A DNA stretch of 64,000 nt from JAEKNW01 sp963677815 (GTDB lineage: Bacteria > Cloacimonadota > Cloacimonadia > Cloacimonadales > JAFGVF01), in the NCBI GenBank assembly GCA_963677815.1, contig OY782499.1, forward strand, positions 2,170,001-2,234,000. The letters are read 5' to 3'. The first letter of the stretch is position 1; each line of letters begins with the position of its first letter. The notes under the pieces are model-generated. The model searched no databases. It saw only the letters and a list, made by a program, of their open reading frames with translations, and was not told where the DNA came from. The position numbers were made by a program, and so were the translations under genes. Below are positions 9,789-19,332 of the stretch, one piece after another.

Positions 9789-11468
9789 ATGGAAGAAAAT
9801 AAAGTAATATACTCAATGAATAGAGTTGGAAAGGTCATTGATGGAAATAAACAAATTCTAAAAGACATCTATCTTGGTTTTTATTATGGAGCTAAGATTG
9901 GTATTGTCGGACTTAATGGTTCAGGTAAATCTACTTTACTTAAAATCATGGCAGGTATTGATCAAGATTATCTCGGTGAAGTAGCTATGTCCAAAGGCTA
10001 TACTGTTGGCTACCTTGAACAGGATCCACAACTTGACCCAGATAAAACTGTCTTAGACATAGTCAAAGAAGGTGCTGGAGAAGCTGTAGAACTTTTAGAA
10101 AGATTTGAAGAAATCAATCTTAAATTTGCTGAGCCAATGACTGATGACGAAATGGATGCTCTCTTGAAAGAGCAAGGTCAGGTTCAAGATAAATTAGATG
10201 CTTTAAATGCTTGGGATTTAGACAGTAGATTAGACTTAGCAATGGATGCTTTGAGATGTCCTCCTAGTGATTTAAAGTGTGGAGTAATATCTGGTGGTGA
10301 AAAACGTCGTGTTGCTTTGTGTCGCTTACTTCTTCAAGAACCAGACATTTTATTATTAGATGAGCCTACCAACCATCTTGATGCAGAAACTATTCTGTGG
10401 TTAGAACACCATCTTCAAAGATATAAAGGTACTGTGATTGCCATAACTCATGATAGATATTTTTTGGATAATGTCGCTGGCTGGATACTTGAATTAGATA
10501 GAGGCGAAGGTATTCCATGGGAAGGTAACTATTCTTCTTGGCTTGATCAGAAACAGAAGAGATTGGCAAATGAAGCAAAAGGACAATCAAAACGTCAAAA
10601 AGCTCTTCAACAAGAATTAGAATGGATAAGGTCTTCACCAAAAGCTAGACATGCAAAATCAAAAGCCAGAATAACTAATTATGAGAAAATGGCTTCTGAA
10701 GAATACCAAAAGGAAAATTCAACTGATCAACTTTATATTCCTACTGGTCCAAAATTAGGTAATAATGTTATCAAAGCTGAAGGTGTTTCCAAGGGTTTTG
10801 ATGAAAAACTTTTATATGAAGACTTAACTTTCGATCTTCCTGCAGGTGGTATAATTGGTGTAATTGGTGCTAATGGCGCAGGTAAAACTACACTTTTTAA
10901 CATGATAACAGGTAATATTACACCAGATAAGGGTACTTTCTCTATTGGTGAAACAGTAAAGCTTTCCTATGTTGATCAAGCTAGAGTCGTTGATTCAGAC
11001 AAAACAATCCTGGAGTTAATCGGTGATGGACTTGATGTAATGCAGGTTGGTGATAAAGAAGTTAATGTTAGACAATATTTATCAAGATTTAATTTCTCAA
11101 GTAAAGAGCATGGTAAAGCTATAAAAGTTCTTTCTGGTGGTGAAAAGAACAGAGCTTATCTCGCCCTAACATTGCAGACTGGTGGAAATGTTCTTCTTCT
11201 TGATGAACCAACAAATGATCTTGATATTAATACTATTAGAGCTTTAGAGGAGGCTTTAATGACCTTTGCTGGTTGTGCTGTTGTAATTTCTCATGATAGA
11301 TATTTCTTAGATAGAATCTGTACCCATATTTTAGCCTTCGAAGGTGATTCTAAGGTTAAATGGTTTGATGGTAACTTCTCTGAATATGAAGAAGATAAAT
11401 TAAATAGACTTGGAGAAAAAGCCCTAGTACCTAAAAGAATTACTTATAGGAAATTAACTAGAGACTAA
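9789..11468 (+). CDS. ettA: ABC-F ATPase, energy-dependent translational throttle EttA
   Basis: The protein has 559 residues and two ABC ATPase domains without membrane segments, the ABC-F layout. Domain 1 has Walker A GLNGSGKST (about 42-50), signature SGGEKRR and Walker B LLLDEPTNHLD. A charged linker follows (WLDQKQKRLANEAKGQSKRQ), then domain 2 with GANGAGKTT, SGGEKNRA and LLLDEPTNDLD. Length and order match the EttA subfamily, which binds the ribosomal E site and gates translation according to ATP level (known for E. coli EttA). GGAG lies before the ATG. The gene is followed by its own terminator, so it is probably monocistronic. Confidence 0.95.
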   Translation: MEENKVIYSMNRVGKVIDGNKQILKDIYLGFYYGAKIGIVGLNGSGKSTLLKIMAGIDQDYLGEVAMSKGYTVGYLEQDPQLDPDKTVLDIVKEGAGEAVELLERFEEINLKFAEPMTDDEMDALLKEQGQVQDKLDALNAWDLDSRLDLAMDALRCPPSDLKCGVISGGEKRRVALCRLLLQEPDILLLDEPTNHLDAETILWLEHHLQRYKGTVIAITHDRYFLDNVAGWILELDRGEGIPWEGNYSSWLDQKQKRLANEAKGQSKRQKALQQELEWIRSSPKARHAKSKARITNYEKMASEEYQKENSTDQLYIPTGPKLGNNVIKAEGVSKGFDEKLLYEDLTFDLPAGGIIGVIGANGAGKTTLFNMITGNITPDKGTFSIGETVKLSYVDQARVVDSDKTILELIGDGLDVMQVGDKEVNVRQYLSRFNFSSKEHGKAIKVLSGGEKNRAYLALTLQTGGNVLLLDEPTNDLDINTIRALEEALMTFAGCAVVISHDRYFLDRICTHILAFEGDSKVKWFDGNFSEYEEDKLNRLGEKALVPKRITYRKLTRD

Positions 11469-11493
11469 AGATAGTTTTATATAGAATTGAAAT

Positions 11494-11535
11494 TCCCTTT
11501 CTATGATTATTTAGAGAGGGACTTTTCTTTATTTC
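11494..11535 (+). terminator. Rho-independent terminator after ettA
   Basis: TCCCTTTCT (11494-11502) pairs with AGAGAGGGA (11513-11521), nine pairs with one G-U, and is followed by CTTTTCTTTATTT. It starts 25 nt after the ettA stop codon. Confidence 0.75.
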
Positions 11536-11544
11536 ACCTTTGAA

Positions 11545-11610
11545 GTTCCTTGATTGTTACTATCTCATTAATTCTTTGGAAATCTATAGAGATAGTAACA
11601 ATCGAGGAAC
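11545..11610. repeat. Palindromic hairpin family, copy 1
   Basis: A 22-bp stem has arms at 11545-11566 and 11589-11610 with a single G-U, and an AT-rich loop containing ATTCTTTGGAAAT. The core arm is TTGATTGTTACT/AGTAACAATC. Related hairpins lie at 34548-34605 and 52200-52265, all downstream of gene ends. Confidence 0.8.
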
Positions 11611-11662
11611 AAGACAAAACTAATTTTTCTCATTTTACAAAATTATCCATATTTAAGTTTTT

Positions 11663-11714
11663 TTAAACCCAGATTGTGCTATTCACAAAGGTCTACTGCA
11701 TTATTTAGGTTAAA
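11663..11714. mobile_element. MITE-like element, copy C (52-bp internally deleted derivative)
   Basis: TTAAACCCAGAT from the left end is joined directly to the right-end block TGTGCTATTCACAAAG, then GTCTACTGCATTATTT and AGGTTAAA. This looks like copies A and B with the interior removed. Its right end lies 3 nt upstream of the -35 box of the next gene. Confidence 0.65.
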
Positions 11715-11717
11715 TTA

Positions 11718-11745
11718 TTGACATCTAAAACAATTATTTTATTAT
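11718..11745 (+). promoter_or_regulatory. Promoter candidate for the carboxypeptidase-rel operon
   Basis: Perfect TTGACA (11718-11723), 16 nt spacer, TATTAT (11740-11745). The translation start at 11780 has GAGAGGAG upstream, giving a leader of about 28 nt. Confidence 0.65.
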
Positions 11746-11779
11746 AGTACTAAGATATGATATAGAGAGGAGCTTGACT

Positions 11780-14131
11780 ATGAAAAATAAGTCTATCATT
11801 TTAATTTTATTCTTGTTAACAACACTAACAAGTATTTTTGCCCAAAAGTATGTTGAGTATTATTTTAGAGTACCATTTGAAAATCAGAAGAAAACTAAAG
11901 AACTAAATGAAATATGTTCTATTGATAAAATTCAAGGACAAGATATTTACGCTTATGCAAACCCTAAAGAATTTGCCAAGGTGATAATAAATTTCCCCAA
12001 ATATCAACTATTAACAAACCCTTCAAAAGAATTGGAAATCCCTCTTGCTCAAAGTATTGATGAAATGAGAGAATGGGATTCATATCCTACTTATTCAACG
12101 TATATATCTATGATGGAAGATTTTGCTACTAATTATCCTAACCTATGTTCAGTTGAAAGTATTGGTACTTCAGTAGATAATAGAGAAATTTTAGTTGCTA
12201 AGATTTCAGATAATGTAGGTCTAGAAGAAGCTGAACCTAAATTCTTTTATTCAGGTCAAATGCATGGTGATGAGATAGTTTGTTCAATTCTCTTTTTAAG
12301 ATTAATAGATTATTTACTTGAAAATTATTCCACAGATACAGAAATTGCCCAAATAATCAACAACACTCAGATTTATATTAATCCTCTATCAAATCCTGAT
12401 GGTTTATATACTGATGATGATAATAGTATTTATGGTGCTACCAGATATAATGCTAATGGTGTTGATTTGAATCGAAATTTCCCTACTCCAACCGGAGATA
12501 ATCATCCTGATGATAACCCTTGGCAAGTTGAAAATATTGCTATGATGGATTTTGCAGCTCAGCATAATTTCGTTATGTCTTCAAATTCACATAGTGGAGC
12601 AGTTGTCGTTAATTACCCTTGGGATACTTGGTCAAGACTTCACACTGATGATGCTTGGTTACAGTTTGTAAGCAGAATATATGCAGATACAGTTCATGAA
12701 AATGCACCATCACCATATATGACTGATTTTGATGATGGTATTACAAATGGTTATGCTTGGTATCAAACATTAGGAAGTAGACAAGATTGGTTTACCTATG
12801 ATAGAAATTGTAAAGAAATAACAATTGAACTTTCTTTTAATAAAACAGTCCCTGCTAATCAACTAAACGATCATTGGAATTACAATTATCAGTCTATGAT
12901 TGAATGGTTAAAACAAGTTAATTATGGAATTCAAGGTCTTATATCAGACCAGGCAGGTAATCCTGTGGAAGCAAAAATAGAAATCTTAAATCATGACCTT
13001 GAAGCTGATAGATCTTTTGTTTATAGCTCTCCCCTCTATGGAGATTACTATAGGCCTATTATTGCTGGTAACTATGATATGAAAGTTTCGGCTGAAGGTT
13101 TTGAGACCCAAATTATTGAAGCTATTCAAGTTGAAAATAACTCAGCAACTGAAATTAATGTTACCCTTACCCAAGCTACTCTCACCTCTCTAGAAGGTTA
13201 CGTTTATAATGAAAATTCTGAAGCTATTAGTCAGGCAAGTATTTCTTTAGTGGGTTCATCAACCTATAACGCAAGCTCAAACTCATCTGGATATTTCACC
13301 TTAGATAATATCTATACTGGACAATATACTATAACTATATCAGCCAATGGTTACCAAACATATATCCAAGACTTACAAGTTACAGCAGATTCTGAGCCTT
13401 TAGATATATATATGAATGAATCAACTGCTATTTCTTTTGAGAATGAGTTAACAGAAGACTGGGTTTCTACTAGTGGGATTTCTTGGACTCGTACATCAGA
13501 CCAAGCTTACGATGGTAACTTTAGTTTAAAATCTTCTCCAATTGGTAATGATGCTACTTCCGATATTCAAATCACTATAGAAAGTCAACAAGCAATGATT
13601 TCTTTCTATTATCGAGTTTCATCAGAAGAAGATTATGACTTTTTAAATTTCTATATCAATGGAAATTTACAGGCAGCTTGGAGTGGAGAGATAGATTGGA
13701 CTTATGCTGAGTTTCCTGTTCCGGCTGGAGAAAATAACTATCGATGGGTTTATGAAAAAGATGGTTATGTACAAGAAGGTAGTGACTGTGCCTGGATTGA
13801 CTTTGTTCAACTTCCTAGTTCTACAGGCAATGAATCTTCTGATATGATTGCCGTTCATGATTATCTCTCGTGTTACCCAAACCCATTTAACCCTCAAGTA
13901 AATATATCTTTCTATCAATCTAAAGATTATCCAGTTAACAAGATATCAATTTATAATTTAAAAGGTCAAAAAGTTACTGATTTATCCACTAAAGACTTAG
14001 ATAAGGGTTATCAATCTCTAGTTTGGAATGGGATTGATTCAAAGATGAAACAAGTATCATCAGGTATTTATTTTGTCGTTATCGATAATGGTAATACTAC
14101 TTTATCAAGAAAAATTATTCTAATGAAATAA
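11780..14131 (+). CDS. Secreted M14-family zinc carboxypeptidase with C-terminal sorting domain
   Basis: I place the start at the ATG at 11780, 8 nt after GAGAGGAG; an upstream TTG at 11774 is in frame but less likely. The protein has 783 residues. It starts with a signal peptide (MKNKSIILILFLLTT...IFAQ). The M14 domain (about 95-385) has the zinc motif HGDE, substrate-site NRNFP, a later His (SNSHSGA) and the general-base Glu in EITIELSF, so it looks active. Two carboxypeptidase-regulatory-like beta domains follow (about 395-460 and 475-545), then a beta-rich module and a C-terminal type IX-like sorting/FlgD-like domain (YPNPFNP.., YNLKGQKV, SGIYFVV, ending KIILMK). It probably digests extracellular protein or peptides. 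It is followed after 1 nt by rel. Confidence 0.9.
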   Translation: MKNKSIILILFLLTTLTSIFAQKYVEYYFRVPFENQKKTKELNEICSIDKIQGQDIYAYANPKEFAKVIINFPKYQLLTNPSKELEIPLAQSIDEMREWDSYPTYSTYISMMEDFATNYPNLCSVESIGTSVDNREILVAKISDNVGLEEAEPKFFYSGQMHGDEIVCSILFLRLIDYLLENYSTDTEIAQIINNTQIYINPLSNPDGLYTDDDNSIYGATRYNANGVDLNRNFPTPTGDNHPDDNPWQVENIAMMDFAAQHNFVMSSNSHSGAVVVNYPWDTWSRLHTDDAWLQFVSRIYADTVHENAPSPYMTDFDDGITNGYAWYQTLGSRQDWFTYDRNCKEITIELSFNKTVPANQLNDHWNYNYQSMIEWLKQVNYGIQGLISDQAGNPVEAKIEILNHDLEADRSFVYSSPLYGDYYRPIIAGNYDMKVSAEGFETQIIEAIQVENNSATEINVTLTQATLTSLEGYVYNENSEAISQASISLVGSSTYNASSNSSGYFTLDNIYTGQYTITISANGYQTYIQDLQVTADSEPLDIYMNESTAISFENELTEDWVSTSGISWTRTSDQAYDGNFSLKSSPIGNDATSDIQITIESQQAMISFYYRVSSEEDYDFLNFYINGNLQAAWSGEIDWTYAEFPVPAGENNYRWVYEKDGYVQEGSDCAWIDFVQLPSSTGNESSDMIAVHDYLSCYPNPFNPQVNISFYQSKDYPVNKISIYNLKGQKVTDLSTKDLDKGYQSLVWNGIDSKMKQVSSGIYFVVIDNGNTTLSRKIILMK

Positions 14132-14132
14132 A

Positions 14133-16289
14133 ATGACAAATCTTAATAGTACTGAAGAAGAGATTATAAGGCAAATTATTGAAGAAGCTCCTAATTTAAA
14201 TATAGAGCTTTTTAACAAAGCTGTGCTTATTGCTTCAGAAGCACATGGCCAACAGAAGAGATTATCAGGGGAGAATTATATAATTCATCCCCTGAATGTT
14301 GCTTTGATATTGGCCAAAATGAAATCAGATAATGATACTATCTGTGCTGCGGTATTACATGATACCTTAGAAGATACGAATCTAACAGACCAGGATATTA
14401 TCAAGGACTTTGGTGATACTATCTTTAGATTAGTGGAAGGTGTAACTAAATTAGATACTTTTCATTACGTAAGAAATAAAAATAGAATTATTAAACAAGC
14501 TGAGAATTTTAGGAAACTTCTTCTCTATACTATCAAGGATGTTAGAGTATTATTGATCAAACTAGCTGACAGACTCCATAACATAAGGACTCTCGACTTT
14601 ATGGATAAAGAAAAACAGGAGAAGATAGCCCAAGAGACAATTGAAATCTATGCTCCTTTGGCAAATCGCTTTGGTTTATCAATAATCAAAAGTGAACTGG
14701 AAAATACTTCTTTTAAAGTTCTAAATCCTATAGATTTTGAAGCAATTTCTTCTATGATTGAAGCCAACAGTGTTAATCATAACATTTATATCAAAAACAT
14801 TATCAAGGCTACTGTAGAAGTTCTGGCAAAGTATGATATTGATTTTGATATTAGTGGTAGAACTAAGGATTATTATTCCATATATCAAAAGCACTTAAGA
14901 AAGAATATTTCCTACCAAGAAATATATGATTTAATTGCAATAAGAATAGTCACAACTTCTGTAGAGATGTGTTATAGAGTTTTGGGAATAATCCATTCGA
15001 TTTTTCAACCTATTGATAAAAGATTTAAAGATTACATTTCAAATCCTAAGGAAAATAATTACCAATCTCTCCATACATTGGTAATTGGTCCAGATGCTAG
15101 GAAAATAGAATTTCAAATACGTACTAATGAAATGCATCTTATCGCAGAAGAAGGTATTGCTGCCCATTGGAGATATAAAGAAAATCATTTAAATTTCAAT
15201 CATGATTTTGTAAAACAAATTGAAAAGATAAGATCTTTTATTAGTTTAACTAATGTTGAAGAAGATTTTCTTGAATCATTTAAGAGTAACTTCCTGTTAG
15301 ATGAAGTCATTGTCGTTACCCCTAGAGGAGATTATATAAAGCTTCCTAAAGATTCAACTGCTATTGATTTTGCCTTTGCTTTACATACTGATATTGGACT
15401 TACTTGTACAGCAGCAAGAATAAATTCTGAGTTTGTGCCTTTAAGAACCATCCTCCACAATGGAGATACAGTTTCTATTATTACCTCGGTAAATGCAAAT
15501 CCAAGTTATGATTGGCTGAGATTTGTTAAATCAGCAAAGGCAAAATCAAATATTAAAGCTTATTTCAAGAAAAAGCAGTTAGCTGACTCAATTCTTCTAG
15601 GAAAAGAAATCTTTAATAAAAGAATTAGAAAGAGTCCTTTCAAAATAAAAGAAGAATGTGATATTTTAAAACTAGCTCAACATTTCAAATACCCTAATAT
15701 TCCAGAATTTTATGCTGGTTTAGGTTCAGGGCAACTTGATTTTTCTGACGTATTAAATTATTTCGCAGATGATAAAGAAAAAGTTCTTGAAAATAACCAT
15801 ACAGAAGAAAAGACAATAAATAATAGTCAATCTTTGCAAGACACTATATACTTAGATGACATCAACAATCTCATGGTTAATTTTGCTAAATGCTGTAATC
15901 CTCATTTTGGTGATGATATTTTAGGTTATGTAACTCGCGGAAGAGGAATAACTATTCATAGAGCAGATTGTCATAACAAGAATTTTCAAAAGATATTGGA
16001 AAATGAAGGAGACCGTGTCTTTAAAATATCCTGGGATAAGGAAAAGATAATCAGAAGGCCTAAAACAATTGAAATAGCTGGTTATAATAACAAAATTATT
16101 TTTTATGATATTGTGCAGATAATTAATAACTTTAATATTGATGTTTTAGAAAATAATTATTCTACTAAGGGAGATACTTTTAAATATACTTTAGTGTTTG
16201 ATAGTAATCATTTTAAAAATTTAAGTATTTTGATTCAAGCTCTTAAAAGAATTGATGGTGTGAATAAAGTGAAATACTTTGATAGTTAA
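14133..16289 (+). CDS. rel: Bifunctional (p)ppGpp synthetase/hydrolase Rel/SpoT
   Basis: This 718-residue stringent-response enzyme makes and degrades (p)ppGpp. The HD hydrolase domain is intact (HPLNVA, LHDTLEDT near 75, DRLHNIRT near 146). The synthetase domain has GRTKDYYSIYQKH, the RFKDYI motif typical of bifunctional Rel rather than RelA, NNYQSLHT and EFQIRT. A TGS domain (about 395-455, VVTPRGDYIKLP) and a conserved-cysteine region (NFAKCCNP..HRADCHN) lead to a C-terminal ACT domain (about 645-718). The ATG lies 1 nt after the carboxypeptidase stop, so the two are probably co-transcribed, an odd pairing. It converges with the gene ending at 16308. Confidence 0.95.
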   Translation: MTNLNSTEEEIIRQIIEEAPNLNIELFNKAVLIASEAHGQQKRLSGENYIIHPLNVALILAKMKSDNDTICAAVLHDTLEDTNLTDQDIIKDFGDTIFRLVEGVTKLDTFHYVRNKNRIIKQAENFRKLLLYTIKDVRVLLIKLADRLHNIRTLDFMDKEKQEKIAQETIEIYAPLANRFGLSIIKSELENTSFKVLNPIDFEAISSMIEANSVNHNIYIKNIIKATVEVLAKYDIDFDISGRTKDYYSIYQKHLRKNISYQEIYDLIAIRIVTTSVEMCYRVLGIIHSIFQPIDKRFKDYISNPKENNYQSLHTLVIGPDARKIEFQIRTNEMHLIAEEGIAAHWRYKENHLNFNHDFVKQIEKIRSFISLTNVEEDFLESFKSNFLLDEVIVVTPRGDYIKLPKDSTAIDFAFALHTDIGLTCTAARINSEFVPLRTILHNGDTVSIITSVNANPSYDWLRFVKSAKAKSNIKAYFKKKQLADSILLGKEIFNKRIRKSPFKIKEECDILKLAQHFKYPNIPEFYAGLGSGQLDFSDVLNYFADDKEKVLENNHTEEKTINNSQSLQDTIYLDDINNLMVNFAKCCNPHFGDDILGYVTRGRGITIHRADCHNKNFQKILENEGDRVFKISWDKEKIIRRPKTIEIAGYNNKIIFYDIVQIINNFNIDVLENNYSTKGDTFKYTLVFDSNHFKNLSILIQALKRIDGVNKVKYFDS

Positions 16290-16307
16290 AAATTGAAGCA
16301 AATCTAG

Positions 16308-16682
16308 CTAACGATGTGGATGTTTTGTCTGACTTCTAAAGACAACAATTCCTCCAATAATAGCAATAACGATTATAAAAGCTATGGTTACAGCCACTAA
16401 AGGATGAATTACTCCAGCATTAAAAACAGGAACATTCCAAGACTTATCAACTGATTTTTTCTTCCATTTACTCTTATCAACAGGACCAACATCACTTCCA
16501 GGTTCAGAAGTATAACCACCTTGATAAGTAACATACTGGACACCTCGAGATTCAAAGGTCTTTTGAAAAAAATATTCTACTAGAAAATAGATAACAAATA
16601 TTCCTACTACAGCTGCTACACCGTAAACTGTCCAGCTAATTATTTTTTTGTAATAAAACCAATTATTATCTTCTCTAATCAT
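16308..16682 (-). CDS. Small membrane protein of unknown function
   Basis: The best start is the ATG at 16682, which has GGAG 5 nt upstream and overlaps the previous gene's stop in ATGATTAG; an in-frame ATG at 16706 would add eight residues. The 124-residue product has a membrane segment near residues 14-38, a soluble, Lys/Trp-containing middle (SKWKKKSVDKSWNVP) and a second membrane segment near 92-117, ending in a basic tail. I do not recognise a family. The translational coupling suggests it acts with the Bax-like glucosaminidase at the envelope, which is inference. Confidence 0.75.
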   Translation of the reverse strand: MIREDNNWFYYKKIISWTVYGVAAVVGIFVIYFLVEYFFQKTFESRGVQYVTYQGGYTSEPGSDVGPVDKSKWKKKSVDKSWNVPVFNAGVIHPLVAVTIAFIIVIAIIGGIVVFRSQTKHPHR

Positions 16683-17460
16683 CTTTTCTCCAGTATCTTG
16701 ATACATCTTTGATAATCAATCTAATCATTCTAATATAATCTTCACCAATTCCTGAATAATTAATCAATCCAGAACTTAAAACTTCAGCATCTAGTTTTTC
16801 ACCCTGCTTTCTAAGTTGGCACCTTAAATCTCTAAAATAAGTATAAGCTTTGTTCGTATTTAAGTTAAGCATATATTTCTTTACTGAATCATTAACTGAA
16901 TCAAATACAGCTATTTCATGTGTCTGTCCCTCATCTCTTTTAGTCGGAACAAGCCCAGTGCCTACTTTATAAGTCCAATGTCCAAACATATTATTAGCTT
17001 TCTTGGCAAAAACAGATGTTCCCCAACCCGATTCCACAGCAGTTTGAGATATTGCTAACTCTTTAGGAACTATATCAACACGTTTTAGCATTCTATCCCA
17101 GTCTATCTGACTTATGTATTCAGAAATATCTAGCTTATAAACTTTTTCTATATTATTAATAAAATTAACTTGTTCTTGTGTCAAACTTTTTTTTTCACGA
17201 AGAGCTAATATCTTTTCTCGATTACTAATAATTTCCTTATTTTCTGATTCAATTATCAAATACATAAAATCGCAGAAAAGTTTCTTTCTATCTCTTATTC
17301 TGTTAATCTTGGAAAAATCATAAACTTGATTAGCATAATACCTATCATTTTCATAATCATAAATAATATTATCTTTATATACAATAATAGAAGATAAATG
17401 ATTTAAACCCAAGATTAAGACTAATGCAAGAAGTTTAACTTTGGAAATATACCTTTTCAT
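16675..17460 (-). CDS. Bax-like secreted glucosaminidase-domain protein
   Basis: The protein has 261 residues with an N-terminal hydrophobic segment (KLLALVLILGL) that is a signal peptide or anchor. Residues about 120-258 resemble the Bax/glucosaminidase family of peptidoglycan hydrolases. The catalytic Glu is in AVESGWGTS, followed by ANNMFGHWTY, the FDSVNDSVKKYM segment and NYSGIGEDYI. A role in cell-wall turnover is expected. It follows folA with a 26-nt overlap of reading frames and overlaps the next small membrane gene, so it is part of the same operon. Confidence 0.85.
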   Translation of the reverse strand: MKRYISKVKLLALVLILGLNHLSSIIVYKDNIIYDYENDRYYANQVYDFSKINRIRDRKKLFCDFMYLIIESENKEIISNREKILALREKKSLTQEQVNFINNIEKVYKLDISEYISQIDWDRMLKRVDIVPKELAISQTAVESGWGTSVFAKKANNMFGHWTYKVGTGLVPTKRDEGQTHEIAVFDSVNDSVKKYMLNLNTNKAYTYFRDLRCQLRKQGEKLDAEVLSSGLINYSGIGEDYIRMIRLIIKDVSRYWRKDD

Positions 17461-17938
17461 AGTGCTTCTGGATTATTTTAATATTCTGTGTGTTTGGTAT
17501 CTCTATTTCATTTACAAGCTTCCAATTTGATAAATCAACCTGTGGAAAATAGGTATCACCTTCAAATTCTTTATCTATTTCACTAATTATCATCTTTCCA
17601 GCTAGGGGTAAATACAAATCAAATAATGTTCTCCCTCCAATAACATAGAAGTTCTCTTGACTTTTTTCTAATAAATGAAACATCATTTCGCCAAAACCAT
17701 TTATTATTGTAGCATTAGGTATTTTAAGGTCTTTATCATGACTAAAAATGTAATTGTTTCGATTTGGTAATAGTTTTCCAATTGATTTATAGGTATTCAT
17801 CCCCATGATAATGTTATTATTAAGGGTAATTTCTTTGAATTTGGCAAGTTCCTCTGGAATATTCCAGGGCATCTGGTTGTTTAAGCCAATAACTCTATTT
17901 TTAGCCATAGCAACCATTATTATCACATTACTTTTCAT
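17435..17938 (-). CDS. folA: Dihydrofolate reductase
   Basis: The ATG at 17938 gives 167 residues beginning MKSNVIIMVAMAKNRVIG, the usual DHFR length; a longer frame to 18016 lies inside the upstream gene and is not needed. The family motifs are present: NNQMPWNIPEELAKF (with the active-site Glu), the NADPH-binding IIMGMNTYKSIG, and FYVIGGRTLF, followed by the DTYFP segment. It reduces dihydrofolate to tetrahydrofolate with NADPH. The start overlaps the end of the preceding gene (ATGAAAAGTAA). Confidence 0.93.
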   Translation of the reverse strand: MKSNVIIMVAMAKNRVIGLNNQMPWNIPEELAKFKEITLNNNIIMGMNTYKSIGKLLPNRNNYIFSHDKDLKIPNATIINGFGEMMFHLLEKSQENFYVIGGRTLFDLYLPLAGKMIISEIDKEFEGDTYFPQVDLSNWKLVNEIEIPNTQNIKIIQKHYEKVYFQS

Positions 17939-18500
17939 TAGTTTTCTTATCCTCTTTCTTATCACTTGCTTTGGCGGAAACGATAATTGTTGACATAAAT
18001 TCATCATATTTTGCATTAATAGCTAACTCGCCAATACTATTTAGTATCTCCATCATATTCTTAAAAACTAGCATCAAATTATACTGTCGCTTTTTATTTT
18101 TACTATCAATGTAAGATAAGATAACATATCTTTTTTTACTCTTACTTATACTGATTTTTGTAATGCCCTCAAAGGGTATTTCTCTTTTAACACCTAGCAA
18201 AGACTTAGCAATCAAGGAGTCTTTAGTTAATGTTAAGGTATGAATATTCAATAAATTTTGCATAATAGTATTAAGGCCAGCAAAGAAGATTATGATTGGA
18301 ATCAATTTAGCTATCATAGTGGCATCAGGAGAAATAGCCACCTTTGTAAAAAGGTAATACACAGCATAAAGACATACTAGAATAGCGAATGTCAATATAG
18401 TCAAACGGGTAGCTAAACTAAACTTATAAGTTCTTGGTAAGCCTTTTTTGTCATTAATATTGATTAATTCAGCAGGATCAATTAAATTATTCTTAGTCAT
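17928..18500 (-). CDS. Two-helix membrane protein of unknown function
   Basis: The start is the ATG at 18500 with GAGG 5 nt upstream (an in-frame TTG lies at 18512). The 190-residue product has two membrane segments (about 36-56 and 66-90). A soluble part follows (about 95-160) with alternating beta-like segments such as THTLTLTKDSL and EIPFEGITKISIS, similar to bacterial PH-like domains. The tail is highly charged (KKEDKKTNEK). The function is unknown. It overlaps both neighbours slightly and sits within a housekeeping operon. Confidence 0.75.
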   Translation of the reverse strand: MTKNNLIDPAELININDKKGLPRTYKFSLATRLTILTFAILVCLYAVYYLFTKVAISPDATMIAKLIPIIIFFAGLNTIMQNLLNIHTLTLTKDSLIAKSLLGVKREIPFEGITKISISKSKKRYVILSYIDSKNKKRQYNLMLVFKNMMEILNSIGELAINAKYDEFMSTIIVSAKASDKKEDKKTNEK

Positions 18501-19332
18501 TATTAACCTCAATTTTTTCTTTTAATAAGTGGTTTATACTCTCAAATATTTTGATATTACCTTGATATGAACCTAAATCTTCACGCTTGCCATATCCATG
18601 AAAATCACTTCCACCAGTACATATAAGATTAAGATCACGACATATAGCTTCTAATCTTTTGATTTGAGAAGGTGAATGATCATAGTAATATGTTTCAATT
18701 CCATCTATTCCAGCCTTGTTAAAATAATGAATATCTTCAATATTGATTGACTTATAAGGATGGGCTAAAACTGCAAAGCCTCCAGCTTTATGAATTGCTT
18801 CAATTACTTCTTCAGGGGAAATATCTATTTTAGCAACATAAGCATAACCTTGGTCACCAATAAATTTATCAAAAGCTTGTTGCTGATATTTCACAATCCC
18901 TTTATTTACTAAGGCTTGTGCTATATGAGGTCTACCAACAATATTTTCATTACCTACTAAAGCATGAACTTCATCAAAAGTAAGTTCTATACCATTATCT
19001 TGTAGAATTTTTATTATTTTTTTAGCCCTTTCAATTCTTGAATTTTTTATTCTATTCAATAAATTTACTAAATCTACATTCTTATAATCAACATCATAAG
19101 CTAAAATATGTACTTCTCTTCCCGCAAATCTACTAGATATCTCAGTTCCTTTAATTACCCGCATTCCCTTGTAATAATCATTAGTGAAATTTTCAAAAGC
19201 ATCTACTGTATCATGATCTGTGATAGCTATAGCTCGAAAATTCTTTTGAAAGTACCCTTCCAAGATTTCCTCTAGCGAATAAGTTCCATCTGAGGCTGTA
19301 GTATGAATATGTAGATCTATATAATTATTCAT
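18493..19332 (-). CDS. PHP-domain phosphoesterase (TrpH/YciV-like)
   Basis: Starting at the ATG at 19332 gives 279 residues beginning MNNYIDLHIHTTASDGTYS; a TTG start at 19353 would add seven residues. Metal-binding PHP motifs are clear: DLHIHT, AITDHDTV, the Glu in KGTEISS, HILAYD, AHPYK and GGSDFHG. This set matches the 3',5'-nucleotide bisphosphate phosphatase/RNase AM (TrpH, YciV) group, which degrades pAp or short 5'-phosphorylated RNA; the exact substrate is not shown. It overlaps the end of udk and the start of the next gene. Confidence 0.88.
   Translation of the reverse strand: MNNYIDLHIHTTASDGTYSLEEILEGYFQKNFRAIAITDHDTVDAFENFTNDYYKGMRVIKGTEISSRFAGREVHILAYDVDYKNVDLVNLLNRIKNSRIERAKKIIKILQDNGIELTFDEVHALVGNENIVGRPHIAQALVNKGIVKYQQQAFDKFIGDQGYAYVAKIDISPEEVIEAIHKAGGFAVLAHPYKSINIEDIHYFNKAGIDGIETYYYDHSPSQIKRLEAICRDLNLICTGGSDFHGYGKREDLGSYQGNIKIFESINHLLKEKIEVNND

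Noticed and set aside
17939..18016. N-terminal extension of folA to 18016
   Set aside because: The extra 26 residues lie within the upstream gene and precede the normal DHFR N-terminus; the ATG at 17938 gives the usual length.
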